NCBI GenBank assembly: GCA_021029095.1
Contig: JAJOHG010000031.1
Span: 186,001 to 250,000 of the forward strand
Length of the DNA: 64,000 nt
Source: Phellopilus nigrolimitatus
Lineage: Eukaryota > Basidiomycota > Agaricomycetes > Hymenochaetales > Hymenochaetaceae
Direction of reading: 5' to 3'
Part shown: positions 46,985 through 58,285 of the stretch, piece by piece
Layout: each line of letters starts with the position of its first letter
How positions within the stretch are numbered: the stretch's first letter is position 1
The notes under the pieces: model-generated
Told to the model about the DNA's origin: nothing
The model's input: only the letters and a program-made list of their open reading frames with translations
Databases searched by the model: none
Translations under genes and position numbers: made by a program

Positions 46985-49900
46985 ATGTCCGGACACAGCT
47001 TTGGAAGCAGGCGCATAACGCTGCGCATGCGTCGACTACGACGGCCTAAGTTTGTCCGACACCTCGTCGCTCGTGAGCTTGGACGAATACAAGAACCGCA
47101 ATAGCAGCGGCTCTTCGCTGTCTCTTTCGTTCGGATCGGCGGCGCACACCGAGCCGGAGGATGATAGCGTCACTGTCAGCTCGAGGGACACCGGGTTACT
47201 CGTGCAAAAAACGAAGACAGTCATGAACGGCGGGAGCGGGTCAACAGTGCAGGACTTCCACACCTTGTACGGCTTGGAGTCTGAGTCTCATGCAAGCGCG
47301 TTCGATGGTACGTCCTTGGTGTCCAAATCTCTGTTTCGTTTTCTGGTTTGTTTTGTTTTGTTCTAACATGTAGAAAAAAGAGCGGTACCCCGCGGATCCT
47401 TCTGCAGTTTTCGAGCGGCTGAAGTTGTCGAATCCTCCAAGTCCATCGAGCGAAATACACAATGGCTGCGCGACCAGACGTCGCGCGCTATCAACGGCAT
47501 CATGACACCCGAGTCTGTCGTCTCCGATGGCTCCTCGGTCGCGCTGACCAGATCTTCTGGCGAGTCTACGCCGTCCGTCGCGTAAAGCATGGCCTTCGAG
47601 CCTCGTTCAGTAACCCCAGCTCTACGCCGTGAAAGTAACACACACCTTCAGAACCACGTTCAACACAGTTCACATGCAATAAGCAGAGTAATCACACACC
47701 TGGCTAGCTCCTTGGTCCTTCGGCCTAGTGACAATTTGACTGTACCGATTCAAGATGGGTTTTTCGTTGTGCGAACATGCTGTCGCACTCAGTGACCTCC
47801 GGCCGGCCTTCTGCGCGGCGCGCTTTGACAAACGCGTCGAACACGACGGAAGCGGCATTTTCTTTTGGCTGGTCCTAAGGCCTCGTCGCTGAGTTGCACG
47901 TTGTCGAGAACAAGCTTGAGCGCGCTCGGCCAACAGGAACCCTTGCGCAGCCCCAGTCCAAGTCTGGCTCGTCCGACTACCCCTCCCCCTCCTCGTCGTC
48001 GAATCGCCAATCCACGTCCTCGTCGACCTCCGACTCACTTTCACGCACCGCGGACACCCCGCCCGAGGTCTGGCAGCTCGTGCCGCCCGCATGCACGGAC
48101 TGCTCCGCGTGCAGCGTTTTCTCGACGCGTTCCGCTACGTGTACTCAACATGCGGGGAGCGCATGCCGCGCCCGCGCGCGAGCCCCGGTGCGAACGGGCA
48201 CACGAACGGGAGGTGCAAGGCGCGCACCGACGTCGTCGTCGACATGTCGATGTTCGACCGCTCGCGCACCCGCCGCGTGCCCGCGCCCGCTGCCTAGGAG
48301 TAAGCTCGCAAATACCTTGCCGCACAGACACACAAAATCATTATACCGTCCTATTCTGCGTGGTTCGACATGTCCAAAATGCGCCCTGTCGAACGACGAG
48401 CGCTGCCTGAGATCTTCAACTCTTGCAACCGCTCTAAAACGCCTTCCATATACAAGGACTACTGTGACTTCATGATCAACACATACAGGCTACGACCAAG
48501 CGAGTATTTAACATATGCCGCCTGCCGAAGAAACTTCGCAGATGATGTCTGCGCTATCACGCGTGTCCATGTATTCCTTGAGCAATGGGGTCTCATTAAT
48601 TACTAGGTATTCTCTCTAAGTTTTCTTTAAAGAGGTCTTAATCTAACCTTTTGCTCAGGTTGATCCCGACGCGCGACCCGCAACACTGGCTCCTTTATTC
48701 ACTGGTCATTTTCGCGTTGTTCTCGACACTCCCCGTGGTCTGCAGTCTCTGCATTCTGGTACTTGACCTTCGCCAAAAGATGCTTCAGCGCCGCAAATAC
48801 CGGTCCTGGTGCCACGCCCGCTTCTCTGGAGCTACATTCATACAAACGGTTGCTTACACCCCGGCTCAAGAGCTCAAGAGGCGTTAGCTTTTCGTGCGAC
48901 ACCTGTGGCGTGGACTGCACGCCCGTGCGCTACCACTCGCTGAAGAACAACGACTACGAGCTCTGTCGACCATGCGACCGCAGGACAACGCCCGCTAGTA
49001 TTACACGTACACCTCCGGGAGCTCGTCGTCTGCCGTTTCCGTGTCAACTGTTCACGACGACATTGGCATCGGCGAGCATGGCAGCCACCGTGTCGCGGAC
49101 TAGCGCGCCGAAGCTACAGTACACGAAACCCATCCTTCACACGCTTTCCTCGATGTTCCCGACAGGCCGCACCGTTCTCGAAGCGAGCCTGACCTGGAAC
49201 TAACGAATATTCTAAATGATGACGGGCTCGGCGACAAATGTAGGCTGTTCGTATCTCTAAATGAAAGAAATATTGACAGTTGCGGACCGTAACAGCGCTA
49301 ATGCATCCCGCGTCCGGATGTTAAGTGCGCCCAGTAAGTTCACTGCTGGCTTTCTTTAAAGCAAGGCTGACAAAAATTTGATAGTTGTCTTATGGACATA
49401 GTATACGCTCGCTTCCATTGCGCAATTTGCGAGTCGGTGGATATATGTTCGAGTTGCGAATGTTCAAATTGCGAAGCTGCTGGCTTGCCTGGAAACCTAG
49501 ATGCTGATGATGGTGGTCACAATACCTCCCACATCATGATCAAGGTAAATCCCCTCGACAAATAAAACAATGTTCTGACCAAACTGACCAACTCATCTTA
49601 CCGAAGATTCCCATCCCCTTAAATTCGAGCAAAGTGCAGACAGCGAGCAGACGCGCGCGGTAGCTATGGACCGATTGCGATTCACTGTACGTACAGCGCA
49701 CACCCAACAGACGCGTGCGCGCGGACTCGTTTCGGGAGGCCGACGCAATCACCATCATCGGGTCCGGCTCAAAACATGCACGCAGCGGCTGCTGTGACCG
49801 CAAGGCGCTCGACCTCCGCATCGCGTGCAAGGGATGCAACCAGAGCAACGTCGGCGTGCGGTTCCAATGTGCGACGTGCCCTGCGACGAAGACCCAGTCG

Positions 49901-50674
49901 TATAGCTTGTAGTGTTTTCCCTATATTAAGCAAAATGGTGCGGGACTTGACTGGAGCTGTTGTTCACCCTTTGTATTGTTCCGTTCAGTGCGCCAACTGC
50001 GAGCAGCGATCACATCTTCTTCACGACCCAATGCATATTTTCTTTAAGCTACTGCGACCCGTGGACCGTCCGATTGAGTCGCAATTTGCCATTCTGCCAA
50101 TCCTGTACATCCCCATCGCATTTCCTTCACATATCGTGTTCCATAAACTAATGTCTGTTTGCGGATGTTAGGTACAGGCAGCCCTCAGGTCGACTCAACT
50201 CCTCTCATCCCAAAGGTCCGTACGCCCTTCCGTGTCCAGAAAACCAGTCCTCTTTTTCTGACGCGGTTTCATCTGCTGTTCCAGCTTATCTCGCGACACT
50301 CTACCACAACGCGGCGCTGTGTGATCACTGCATGGACCGCATCAAAGGCGTGTGGTTCCGTTGTGTGTACTGCGCGAAGGATCTCTGCGATGTGTGCGAA
50401 AACTTGAATTCGCACGCGCACAATCGCACCCATTTCTTCTATGTTTTCAATGTGCCGGTGAATACTTTGTGCTCTCGTGCTTTAAGTTTTTGTGTCTCTT
50501 ATTATTACAACTCGGTTTACTCTATTTTAGGTGGATATGCAGATCTTCAGGCGAGAATAAATATCTCTGTGTCACGTTTTACCTGACCGTCCGTTGCTTC
50601 GCAGGATCGTTGCAGAGCTGGATAATCTGGAAGGGAGCCCGCCGGTGCTGAACTATCCCGTGTATTACTCGTAA
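46985..50674 (+). pseudogene. ZZ-type zinc-finger protein gene, probably decayed in its 5' half
   Basis: At least three ZZ-like zinc fingers are encoded. One includes FSCDTCGVDCTPVRYHSL with NNDYELCRPC (about 48888-48975). A second has YARFHCAICESVDICSSCE ending in HNTSHIMIK (49400-49543). A third is IACKGCNQSNVGVRFQCATC continued after an intron by CANCEQRSHLLHDPMHIFF (49820-50050). The last and best is LCDHCMDRIKGVWFRCVYC with DLCDVCEN...HNRTHFFYVFNVPV (50300-50460). The C-terminal exons end cleanly at TAA 50672-50674, one intron there requiring a GC donor (near 50550). Upstream, acidic/Ser-rich exons (47030-47580; LSDTSSLVSLDEYKNR) contain an apparent frame change near 47445 and an early stop. 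ZZ fingers bind protein partners, for example in autophagy receptors, but the function here is unknown. Confidence 0.6.
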
Positions 50675-51039
50675 TGTCACTTCTGTTCACTATCATTCTA
50701 TTGCCAATTAGCATCGCACGTATTTTGCCTTCTTGTACTTCCAGTGCTTGTTGTATACGTGGCGGATGCATTTCAATCTTCTTGGATGATTTATGAGTTG
50801 GCTTAGCATGCAAAAAAGTGTAATCAAGACATAGTAACGTGTTGAGGGGCGCTCTAATTTATGTTTGTTTGGAAAAGAAAACTAGATAATGGATTGTTCA
50901 AGAGTGTGGCTTGAATGGAGCTCCGGGATCTACCCTATGATGTGCCACCGACTGCAGCTTTGAAATGATGTGTCATAAGGACATCGGGTCTGGTCGGAAA
51001 GGATGTTATTTGTAATAAAACTAGTCTTTCAAGTCGTTT

Positions 51040-51383
51040 TCATTGATCATAAATGAACAATGATTAAGATTTGGCTTTTAAAAATCATTACTCATTGATG
51101 ATCATCAATGATCATCAATGATTAGTAATCACTAGTGATCACTAGTGATCAATGAAAACATAACTTTTTTCATTGATGATCATTGATGGCTAGTGAATTC
51201 CAAGTCTCCGTTCATCGATGATCATCGATGATCACTAGTGATCATCAATGAATAGCTGTTGGACTTGGTTTTCACCAGTGATCACTAGTGATCATCGATG
51301 ATCATCGATGATCATCGATGAATTTCCCAAGTCAAAGTCCAAAATCCCCAAGTCCAATGTTTTTTGTCCGATAGCGACCGTCA
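51040..51383 (-). repeat. Right terminal inverted repeat of the 5-kb element
   Basis: Inverted counterpart of the left end. The outermost 22 bp end at 51383, and palindromic ATCATCGATGAT/ATCACTAGTGAT blocks extend inward to about 51040 (ATCATCAATGAT variants). Confidence 0.85.
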
Positions 51384-51719
51384 TAAAGATGCTTATACAT
51401 AGGCTGAAAGGAACTGTGGAAAGCACATTGTACTTGTTACACTATGTTGCAATTTCCATTTAGCACATTTTCGTGGCATTCTCAATTTTTCTCATTGAAT
51501 ACTAAACGTTTACCTCTTGAAATTTTGGATACAGCATGATATGTACTACTCTATTACAGAACATCCGAAAGAACAGGAGAAATTGGCTCGTAATTGTGGT
51601 TTATAGGTCAGTGAGTCATTGACCGATCGTAACACAATTAGGCATAGTAAGCAATCACTGTAAGATTGGTCATAATTTTACTATCCTGACACGAATTATT
51701 GATGTGCCTGTGTCTCAAA
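51384..51719. other. AT-rich spacer
   Basis: Nothing recognisable. Confidence 0.5.
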
Positions 51720-52129
51720 CTCCTGAGTCTTTACCTGCTGGCACTCCGGAGATCAAGTACAAGCAGAGCGCCAATGTGTTCCACAGTGAGTATAGCAGCG
51801 AAACACGACGCATCTTCAGTTTCTAAATCTTCTCGGTTCAGCTTGCTTCCGTTGAAGTGGGCAGACAGCTAGAGCCGTACGCGACGCGACTCACGCGAGT
51901 CGCAGCCACCGCGGCTAATGTGTCCCATTTCCCAAGTTCCAAGAACCGCCCTGACTTACTAACATATCTTGCATTGCAGACCAATTCAAATGACGAGTTC
52001 AAATAAGGAGCTCGCAGATGAAACTTGTATTACACGACCCGTCGAACATAACGACCTTCTCGCTCACTAATCAAGTAGAATGAACATAAATCATCCCCCC
52101 AGCGTGCATCCTATCTCTAACACACCTAA
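51720..52129 (+). repeat. Duplicated upstream block of OYE copy B
   Basis: This resembles the complement of 2030-2480 and of 61555-61960. It contains a fragment of gene P (GTPEIKYKQSANVFH near 51740-51785). It probably includes the OYE promoter. Confidence 0.65.
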
Positions 52130-53515
52130 ATGTCCCACTCCGCCGCAAAGCTCTTCCAGCCAGTTCGCGTCGGTGCCCTGACGCTGCAGCACTGCGTCGT
52201 TTACGCGCCCTGCACGCGCTTCCGCGCGGACGACGCGCACGTCCCCACGGACGCGATGGCCGCCTACTACGCGCAGCGCGCAAGCGTGCCCGGCACGCTG
52301 CTCATCGCCGAGGCGACACTCATCGCGGCGAAGGCGGGCGGGTACAACAACGTGCCTGGCATCTGGAGCGCCGCTCAGGTCGCCGGCTGGAAGAAGGCAC
52401 GTACACACACCCGCAGGAAAACTGGTCGTTGATCTTGCTTACACTTTGTTGCCTAATATACTGCACAGGTCGTCGACGCCGTGCACGCGCAGGGCTCGTA
52501 CATCTACTTGCAGCTATGGCAACTCGGCAGAGCGGCGCAGCCGCACGTTATCGCGGGGCCGGACTCGCCTTCGAACCCCGGCTGACCGCACCCCTACGTC
52601 TCCGCGTCGGACGTCCCGATCTCCGACAAAAAGGACGCCGTGCCGCGCGCACTCACGCACGACGAGATCCTCGAGTATATAGAACTCTTCGGCACCGCGG
52701 CGCACAACGCGGTGCACGGCGCAGGGTTCGACGGCGTGGAGGTGCACGGCGCGCACGGGTTTCTGGTTGACCAGTTCACGCAGGACGTGTCGAACAGGCG
52801 CACAGACCAGTGGGGCGGGAGTATCGAAAATAGGACGCGGTTCGCTCTCGAGGTGCTCAAGAAGATCGCGAGCGTCGTGGGCGAGGAGCGCACGGCGATA
52901 CGCCTGAGCCCGTTCAACCCCGTCCAAGGCACGCAAAGCCACCCTTTGTCTTGCCCAATCCTGTTAAACAAAATCCTTCATAGACATGCGCATGGAGCAC
53001 CCCGAGCCTACCTTCGCGCACCTCGTGCGCCGCATCCGCGAAACGCACCCGCGCTTCGCGTTCATCCACGTCGTTGAGCCCCGCATCGCCGGAGACAATG
53101 ACCGCGTGGCACAGGCGGGCGAGTCCAACGACTTCCTGCGTGCGATCTGGAAGACGCCCGAGAGCGAGGCGAACGGATCCGTGTACGTCGCCGCGGGTGG
53201 TTACAAGCCGGAAATCGCTCTCGAAACCGCGGAGACGAAGGGCGACCTTGTCGCGTTCGGGCGGTACTACACCTCAAACGTGCGTGAATCGCGAAGATGT
53301 AGCAGCGTACCTTTGAAAAAAACTAAATTGACTTTTTTTAGCCCGATCTGCCTGTGCGAATCAGGAAGGGCATACCGTTCACGCCGTACGACCGCAAGAC
53401 GTTCTACTCACCCGGGCTCGTGGGGTACACAGACCAGAAGTTTGCGGACTCGGAGACAGAGGCGAAGTACGAGAAGCTGGCGAAGGGAAGAGAAGATGTG
53501 TGGACTAGCCTGTAG
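52130..53515 (+). pseudogene. Old yellow enzyme, copy B, with in-frame stop
   Basis: Four exons (52130-52396, 52469-52928, 52984-53279, 53342-53515) would encode about 398 residues very like copy A, with [32 protein letters not shown] and VAAGGYKPE. In exon 2 the conserved NPGGPHPY reads NPG-stop-PHPY because GGG has become TGA (52583-52585). This would cut the protein at about 125 residues, before the active-site His pair. Introns 1 (52397-52468) and 2 (52929-52983) are GC-AG, as in copy A. Everything after the stop is still in frame, so inactivation looks recent, or a sequencing error is possible. Confidence 0.85.
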
Positions 53516-53970
53516 GGCACGCCCATACGTTCTTACATAACATAAGCTAGATCCATGTGGAGTCAGCTGGATTTGAGGCTGCTAGTTTGTTTTATTTTAT
53601 TTTAATGGTGCATGACACCGGCTTTTTGCAATCTCGGACTCTGTTTTGGAACCTCGGACTGAGATATTCAGAAATGGTACGGTAATGACAGAAACATGTT
53701 GATTTTGAGGGCTTCAGTCAACCTTTGAGCTCTTAACAAAACTGTGCTAGGTCATCTTCCGGACCGCGATTACGGTGCAGCAAACCAACCTACCCGTCTC
53801 TTCAACCCCGAAGCATTCCGAGCCCTCCACAGCTGCTCGCAGCTGGTTTCATCCTGAGGGACTCGCGGTTATCCGCGACTGATCTGCCTTGAGAAGCAGA
53901 CGCGTGGTATTACATAAGGCTCGATTTGTGGCTCATTAGAAAGCACTGGCGTCCCCGGCGTTTTATCACA
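53516..53970 (+). repeat. 3' flank of OYE B, inverted copy of 59770-60183
   Basis: Shared anchors with the complement of 59770-60183 are ACTCGCGGTTATCCGCGACTG, GAAGCAGACGCGTGGTATTA and GGCTCATTAGAAAGCAC. Together with the genes this makes inverted duplicates of about 2.2 kb. Confidence 0.8.
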
Positions 53971-55439
53971 TGCTGATTTTTCAACATTTCCCGTAGTGCG
54001 TAGCCTCTTATAATGCATAAAGCAACCCTTCCGCCGGACACTATGCATGGATTGGCAGAAACTCGGCTGTTCCTGGAGAGACGCGGGCTTCTGGCCCTTC
54101 TTCGGCACGCTCCATCGAACCAAGAGCGTGCCGGTGCCCTTGGGTTTGAACACGGCCGTAGCAATTGCGCCGACCTCATGTACAAGCAAACTGGTATTTC
54201 TCTACATTGCAACGACGTTTAAATAAGGGCAGAATGAGAAGCATATATATATAGCAAAAATAGAATAGGAGTTGCAAGCGTGTATGACCGGTTCCTACAC
54301 GCATCTTCTGCACGCCGACTGCTATGCTTATATTCACTCAACAAAGCTGTTTAGGAAATAAAAATAGAATAATGAAATATCACCTTGAGATCCCCTCCCA
54401 AAATCAGGAAAACTCGATGTCGTCCATGGTCCTCATCCTGTAGCTGGTCCTCCATTGGCTCCCCTCTCTCCGGCCTCCTTCAAGTGGACCAGCAGGTGAT
54501 TCCGAAGGACACAGAGAAGGCCTGGGCTTCCCAGAATGTTCAGGAGATCAGCCAGAATAACATTCGGGCCATCGGTTCGCCCATTATCTCCATAGCACTG
54601 CAAAATATAGACCCTGCTAGAATAGTGAGCTCCTAAGCCATTAGCTGCGTTTGAATGGGAAACGTACATAATAAAATAAACAACCTGATCCTGGATGAAG
54701 ACCTTAATTCAAAACGAGGCGCAGAAGCGAGCGCTCTGTTTGCAGTCGTCGAAGACGACGGGGTATTCAAATATGCACGTCTTGTTTCAGCGAGAACACA
54801 GTCGAGCAGATGCTTTTCGCAGCGGTCCTGGATTATCTAAGAGAAAGAATGAAAAATGGGATCGACGAGTTGTGCGTCAGGCCATGGGACGAGGGCCGGA
54901 GGGCCACGATATCAAGAAGCAGTCTTGTCCAAAAAAGACACAGGATCCGATATGATAAAACAGTAGAAAGCAGTGATACCTCGCAAGTATATTTAACACA
55001 CAGCAGGGCGAAGTATAGCATATCCGGCAATGTCAGAAGGGCAGCTGTAGGTGTCAAATTTTCACCGGACTACATGCCTGACCCACAGCTAATGGTCGCC
55101 AGAGACGATAAGGTTGATTCAAAGTTTTGCTGCATCGCCCATCTGCCGGACGCGCTACCGTCCGTCGAAACTTCGAACAGAAAGTCATTTTTTCATTTTT
55201 GAATTTGATCCCGTCCGGCCCAAACGACGCATAAGCATAAGTGCTATCGGAGTAGTCAACTCTATTTTTTTTTTTAATCTTTTTTTTTGGTTCTCGTCGC
55301 TTTTCGCAACACACACAGCGGCGAAGACCAAGACCAAGACCAAGACGCCCCTCCGAGCCTCATCGACACGAAAGATCCTTAACATCGGCAGCGCGCGCAC
55401 GTTGCTTTGCCGTACAGAGAACAGTCCTCACAGTCCGGC
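53971..55439. other. Unassigned region before the monooxygenase
   Basis: No supportable gene. There are coding-like stretches on both strands (for example minus-strand VILADLLNILGSPGLLCVLR at 54480-54570), but no continuous structure or recognisable family. Poly-T runs lie near 55265-55290. Confidence 0.4.
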
Positions 55440-57994
55440 ATGCCAGACACAACACCGAGCTCCAGCACCGTCCTTGGCGCCCCCGCTCCGCCGCCGCCCA
55501 CCGCCCATTCTGCAGACACTGCAGGCACGGATACCGCCGCGCCGCCCGCACCGCTCCATGTGCTCGTCGTCGGCGGCGACGCCGGCGCACTCGCGACGGC
55601 GCTCGCGCTCGCACGCGCGGAGGGTGTGCGCGTGACGCTCGTCAACGCGGGCCTCGGCGCCCTGCGCGGCGGTGGCGACGGTGCGGTGCGCGGCGTGCAG
55701 CTGAACGCGCGGACAGTCGCGTTCCTGGCGGCGCTGGGCGGCGACGGTGCAGATGCGGGGTGGGAGGAGGGGGGCGCGGATATGGATACGGCGATGGAGG
55801 TGGAAATGGAGGTAGAGGTGGAGAGGAGGGCGGGGCGGTGGAAGGGCAAGGGCCGCGCGGGCACGGGCGGCTTCGTCGGCGAGCGGTTGCGAGCGGAGGG
55901 CGTGTACGCGGAGGCGTACGCGCTGCGGCGGTGTGAGTCCCGCGCAACGCTTGTCGTCGTTCAGACGGCTCCGTCCAGTTATCTGATTTTCCTCGAAATT
56001 TGCAGGGGAGGACAACACGACGCTCGCGCGGCAGGAGTTTGTGCTCGACGCGCCCGCGGGCGGCGGCGGCGAGCGCGTGCCGGTGCTCTCCATCAGCGTG
56101 CGTCTTCCCTCCTCAAAGAACCATGCGCACTCTAACGAACCCTCCGACAAACGAACCGAATATAACAAAAACAAACTCACTCGCATAGTCCGACGCCCTC
56201 ATCGCGACCCTCTTCGCCGCGTGCCGCGCGCACCCGCGTATCGTCGTCCGCCCACGCGCGGTCGTCCGAGCAGTGCTGCAGGGGCAACTCCACCCCGCCC
56301 TTCCCCGCCCCGCGCGCTCGCATCCACACCCGCACGCTTTGCACAGCGGCGGCAGCGAGACCCAGCATGCCCCAGACTTGTCGCCCGCGCCCGCTCCCGA
56401 CGACGACGGCGACGACGACGACAGGGCCTCCAAGCGCCCGGGCGTCGGCCGGCGCCCGGCGCGCAGACGCGCAGAGGCAGGCCGCCCGACGCGCGAGTCG
56501 TTTATCCTGCTAGACGACCCCGAGCTCGACCTCGCCTCGCCGCTTCCTTCTCCATTCACCCCGATGCCGCTCTCGCCCACGCCGCGCACGCCTATTACGG
56601 GCGCGAGCGCGTCGCTCGGCGCACTCAGCGCACACGGGCGCGGGGAGGAGCTCTTCTCGGCGGCGGACTTCGCGGAGGACGATGAGGACTACCCGGGGGC
56701 CGGCGGTCCTCTTGCGGGGACAGGGGAGGGGGAAGAAGAGGAGGACGAGGAGGACGAGCGCTGGAAGCCCGCGGTCGTACTGACCTCGGGCGAGACAATC
56801 CGCGCGGATGCGGTGCTCGGCTCGGAGGGCCCACAGTCGAAGGTACTCGACGCCGTGAGCGCCTCGCAGCGCGGTGCCGCCGCGTACGAGGACGTCGAGG
56901 GCGACCCAGATGGGAATGGGGACGCGCCCGGCGGGCCGAGCGTGCTGAGCGAGGACGGGATATACAGGTGATTATCGTTCCGTTAGCCTCTTATTCCTGC
57001 TCCTGCCGGGCTACACACGATTGCTGACGGAAAGAAAATAACTGCTCCGGCCTGCGCGATTCCAGGGCGTGCATCCCTATCTCGCAGCTGCGCGCCGACC
57101 CCGAGCTGCGTTCTCTCGTCGACGGGGCCGGTGGTGACACGCCTGGCGTAGACACCATCAGCTGGTTGGGCCCCGAGCACCACGTCGGCGGCTTCCCCAT
57201 GGTACGTCCCAGCGCGTACGTCGCACTGTCTCCGACGGTGTCTTATCCTGTTTGCCTTTTTTATGATAACAAAAAGAGCGAGCGGCTGTACGCCGTCTCC
57301 GTCTCGCTGAAGGGCGCGCGAGCGCGGGAGGCCCTCCGTCCGGAGGACGACGGGGCGGTGCTCGCCGCGCGCATGCGGGGCGAGGTCGCCGGGTGGTGTC
57401 CGCAGTGCGTCTGTCCTTCTCCCTTGCCTTCTTTCTCTGCCTCTAACCCGACCGAACGGTGAAAAAACAAATACAGAGTCACGAAGCTGCTGGCCCTCGC
57501 CGAGTCCGCTACGTTCGCGCCGATGTGCGACTACTCGCAGCTCGAGCACTGGGTGAGCCGCTCCGGGCGGGTCGCCGTGCTGGGCGACGCCGCGCACCCC
57601 TCTCTCGTATGTACGCCCCCCTCGTTCTCTCGGTTTCGCCGCCCTGACCGACCGCACGCCGCCCCAGCCCTTCGCGCGGCAGGAGCTCTCCACCGCGGTC
57701 GACGACGCGCTCACGCTTGGCGCGCTCTTCGCCTCGCCCCCGGACGCCGCGCACGGGACCGTCCCGCGGCTGCTCGCCGCGTACGCGGCGCTGCGCCGCC
57801 CGCGCTGCACGCGCGCGCAGGTGCTGCTGCGCACGGGCTGGGCGCTATATGCGCTGCCCGACGGCGCCGCGCAGGTCGCGCGCGACGCGACGCTGCGCGC
57901 GGGCGGGCTCCTGAGCTCGGAGGAGCGCCGTGCGGAGTGGCTGCACGACCCGTGCGCGGCGGTGCAGCGCTGGCGGCGCGCGGCGGGACGGTGA
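55440..57994 (+). CDS. FAD-dependent monooxygenase (aromatic hydroxylase type)
   Basis: Flavoprotein of the class that hydroxylates aromatic or polyketide substrates with NAD(P)H and O2. Exons 55440-55932, 56006-56097, 56189-56967, 57066-57201, 57277-57404, 57477-57606 and 57668-57994 join in frame to 694 residues. The Rossmann entry is LHVLVVGGDAGALATALAL; the usual GxGxxG is altered (third Gly is Asp). The second FAD motif GRVAVLGDAAHPSL is classical, followed by QELSTAVDDALTLG. The segment before it, VLGSEGPQSKV, stands where ADGxxSxxR is usual. About 190 residues of acidic and Pro/Ser-rich sequence (56400-56770) interrupt the substrate domain and explain the length over the usual 420-450. 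It is convergent with OYE copy C (292 bp between stop codons). Reduced activity is possible given the changed motif. Confidence 0.82.
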
Positions 57995-58285
57995 TGTGTC
58001 CTTTTGTGCTGGATGGATGTGCTGTGTCCGAGGTGTTTGCTCATTTCCTGTTTTGCTTTAGTGTAGCTCTCGTTAAAAATGTTTTGTTTTTCTTATTTTT
58101 GTAGCGGCGTTCGTTTTTTATTAATTGGAATACATGTACATCTTGGTTGTCTGCTCTTTCTGGTGCCACGACAATCCTCTCAGCGTCTTCGAAGCCAAAC
58201 AGAGCGTCCGGGTCTACCTCTAATCGTCCGTCTGCATCTGCATCCCCACGCACCCAAGTTGTCTCCCCCTCCTCGGAAGACGCAT

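Larger units (their letters stand above)
46389..51383. mobile_element. 5-kb element with long terminal inverted repeats, ZZ-finger cargo
   Basis: Both ends begin with TGACGGTCG(T/C)TA then GGACAAAA and point inwards (46389 onward; complement ending at 51383). Inverted similarity continues for at least 170 bp, including GTGAAAACCAAGTC and AGCTATTCAT. The subterminal regions are dense in palindromes of the types ATCATCGATGAT and ATCACTAGTGAT. The 7-mer AAAGATG lies just outside each end (46380-46386, 51385-51391) but at distances differing by one base, so a target-site duplication is possible yet imperfect. No transposase was found inside; the only coding content recognised is a ZZ-finger gene. 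This suggests a non-autonomous DNA transposon carrying host-type cargo. Confidence 0.8.

Noticed and set aside
54480..54670. Minus-strand frame with VILADLLNILGSPGLLCVLR, considered as a gene
   Set aside because: Too short, with no splice-consistent continuation and no recognised family; left as unassigned sequence.
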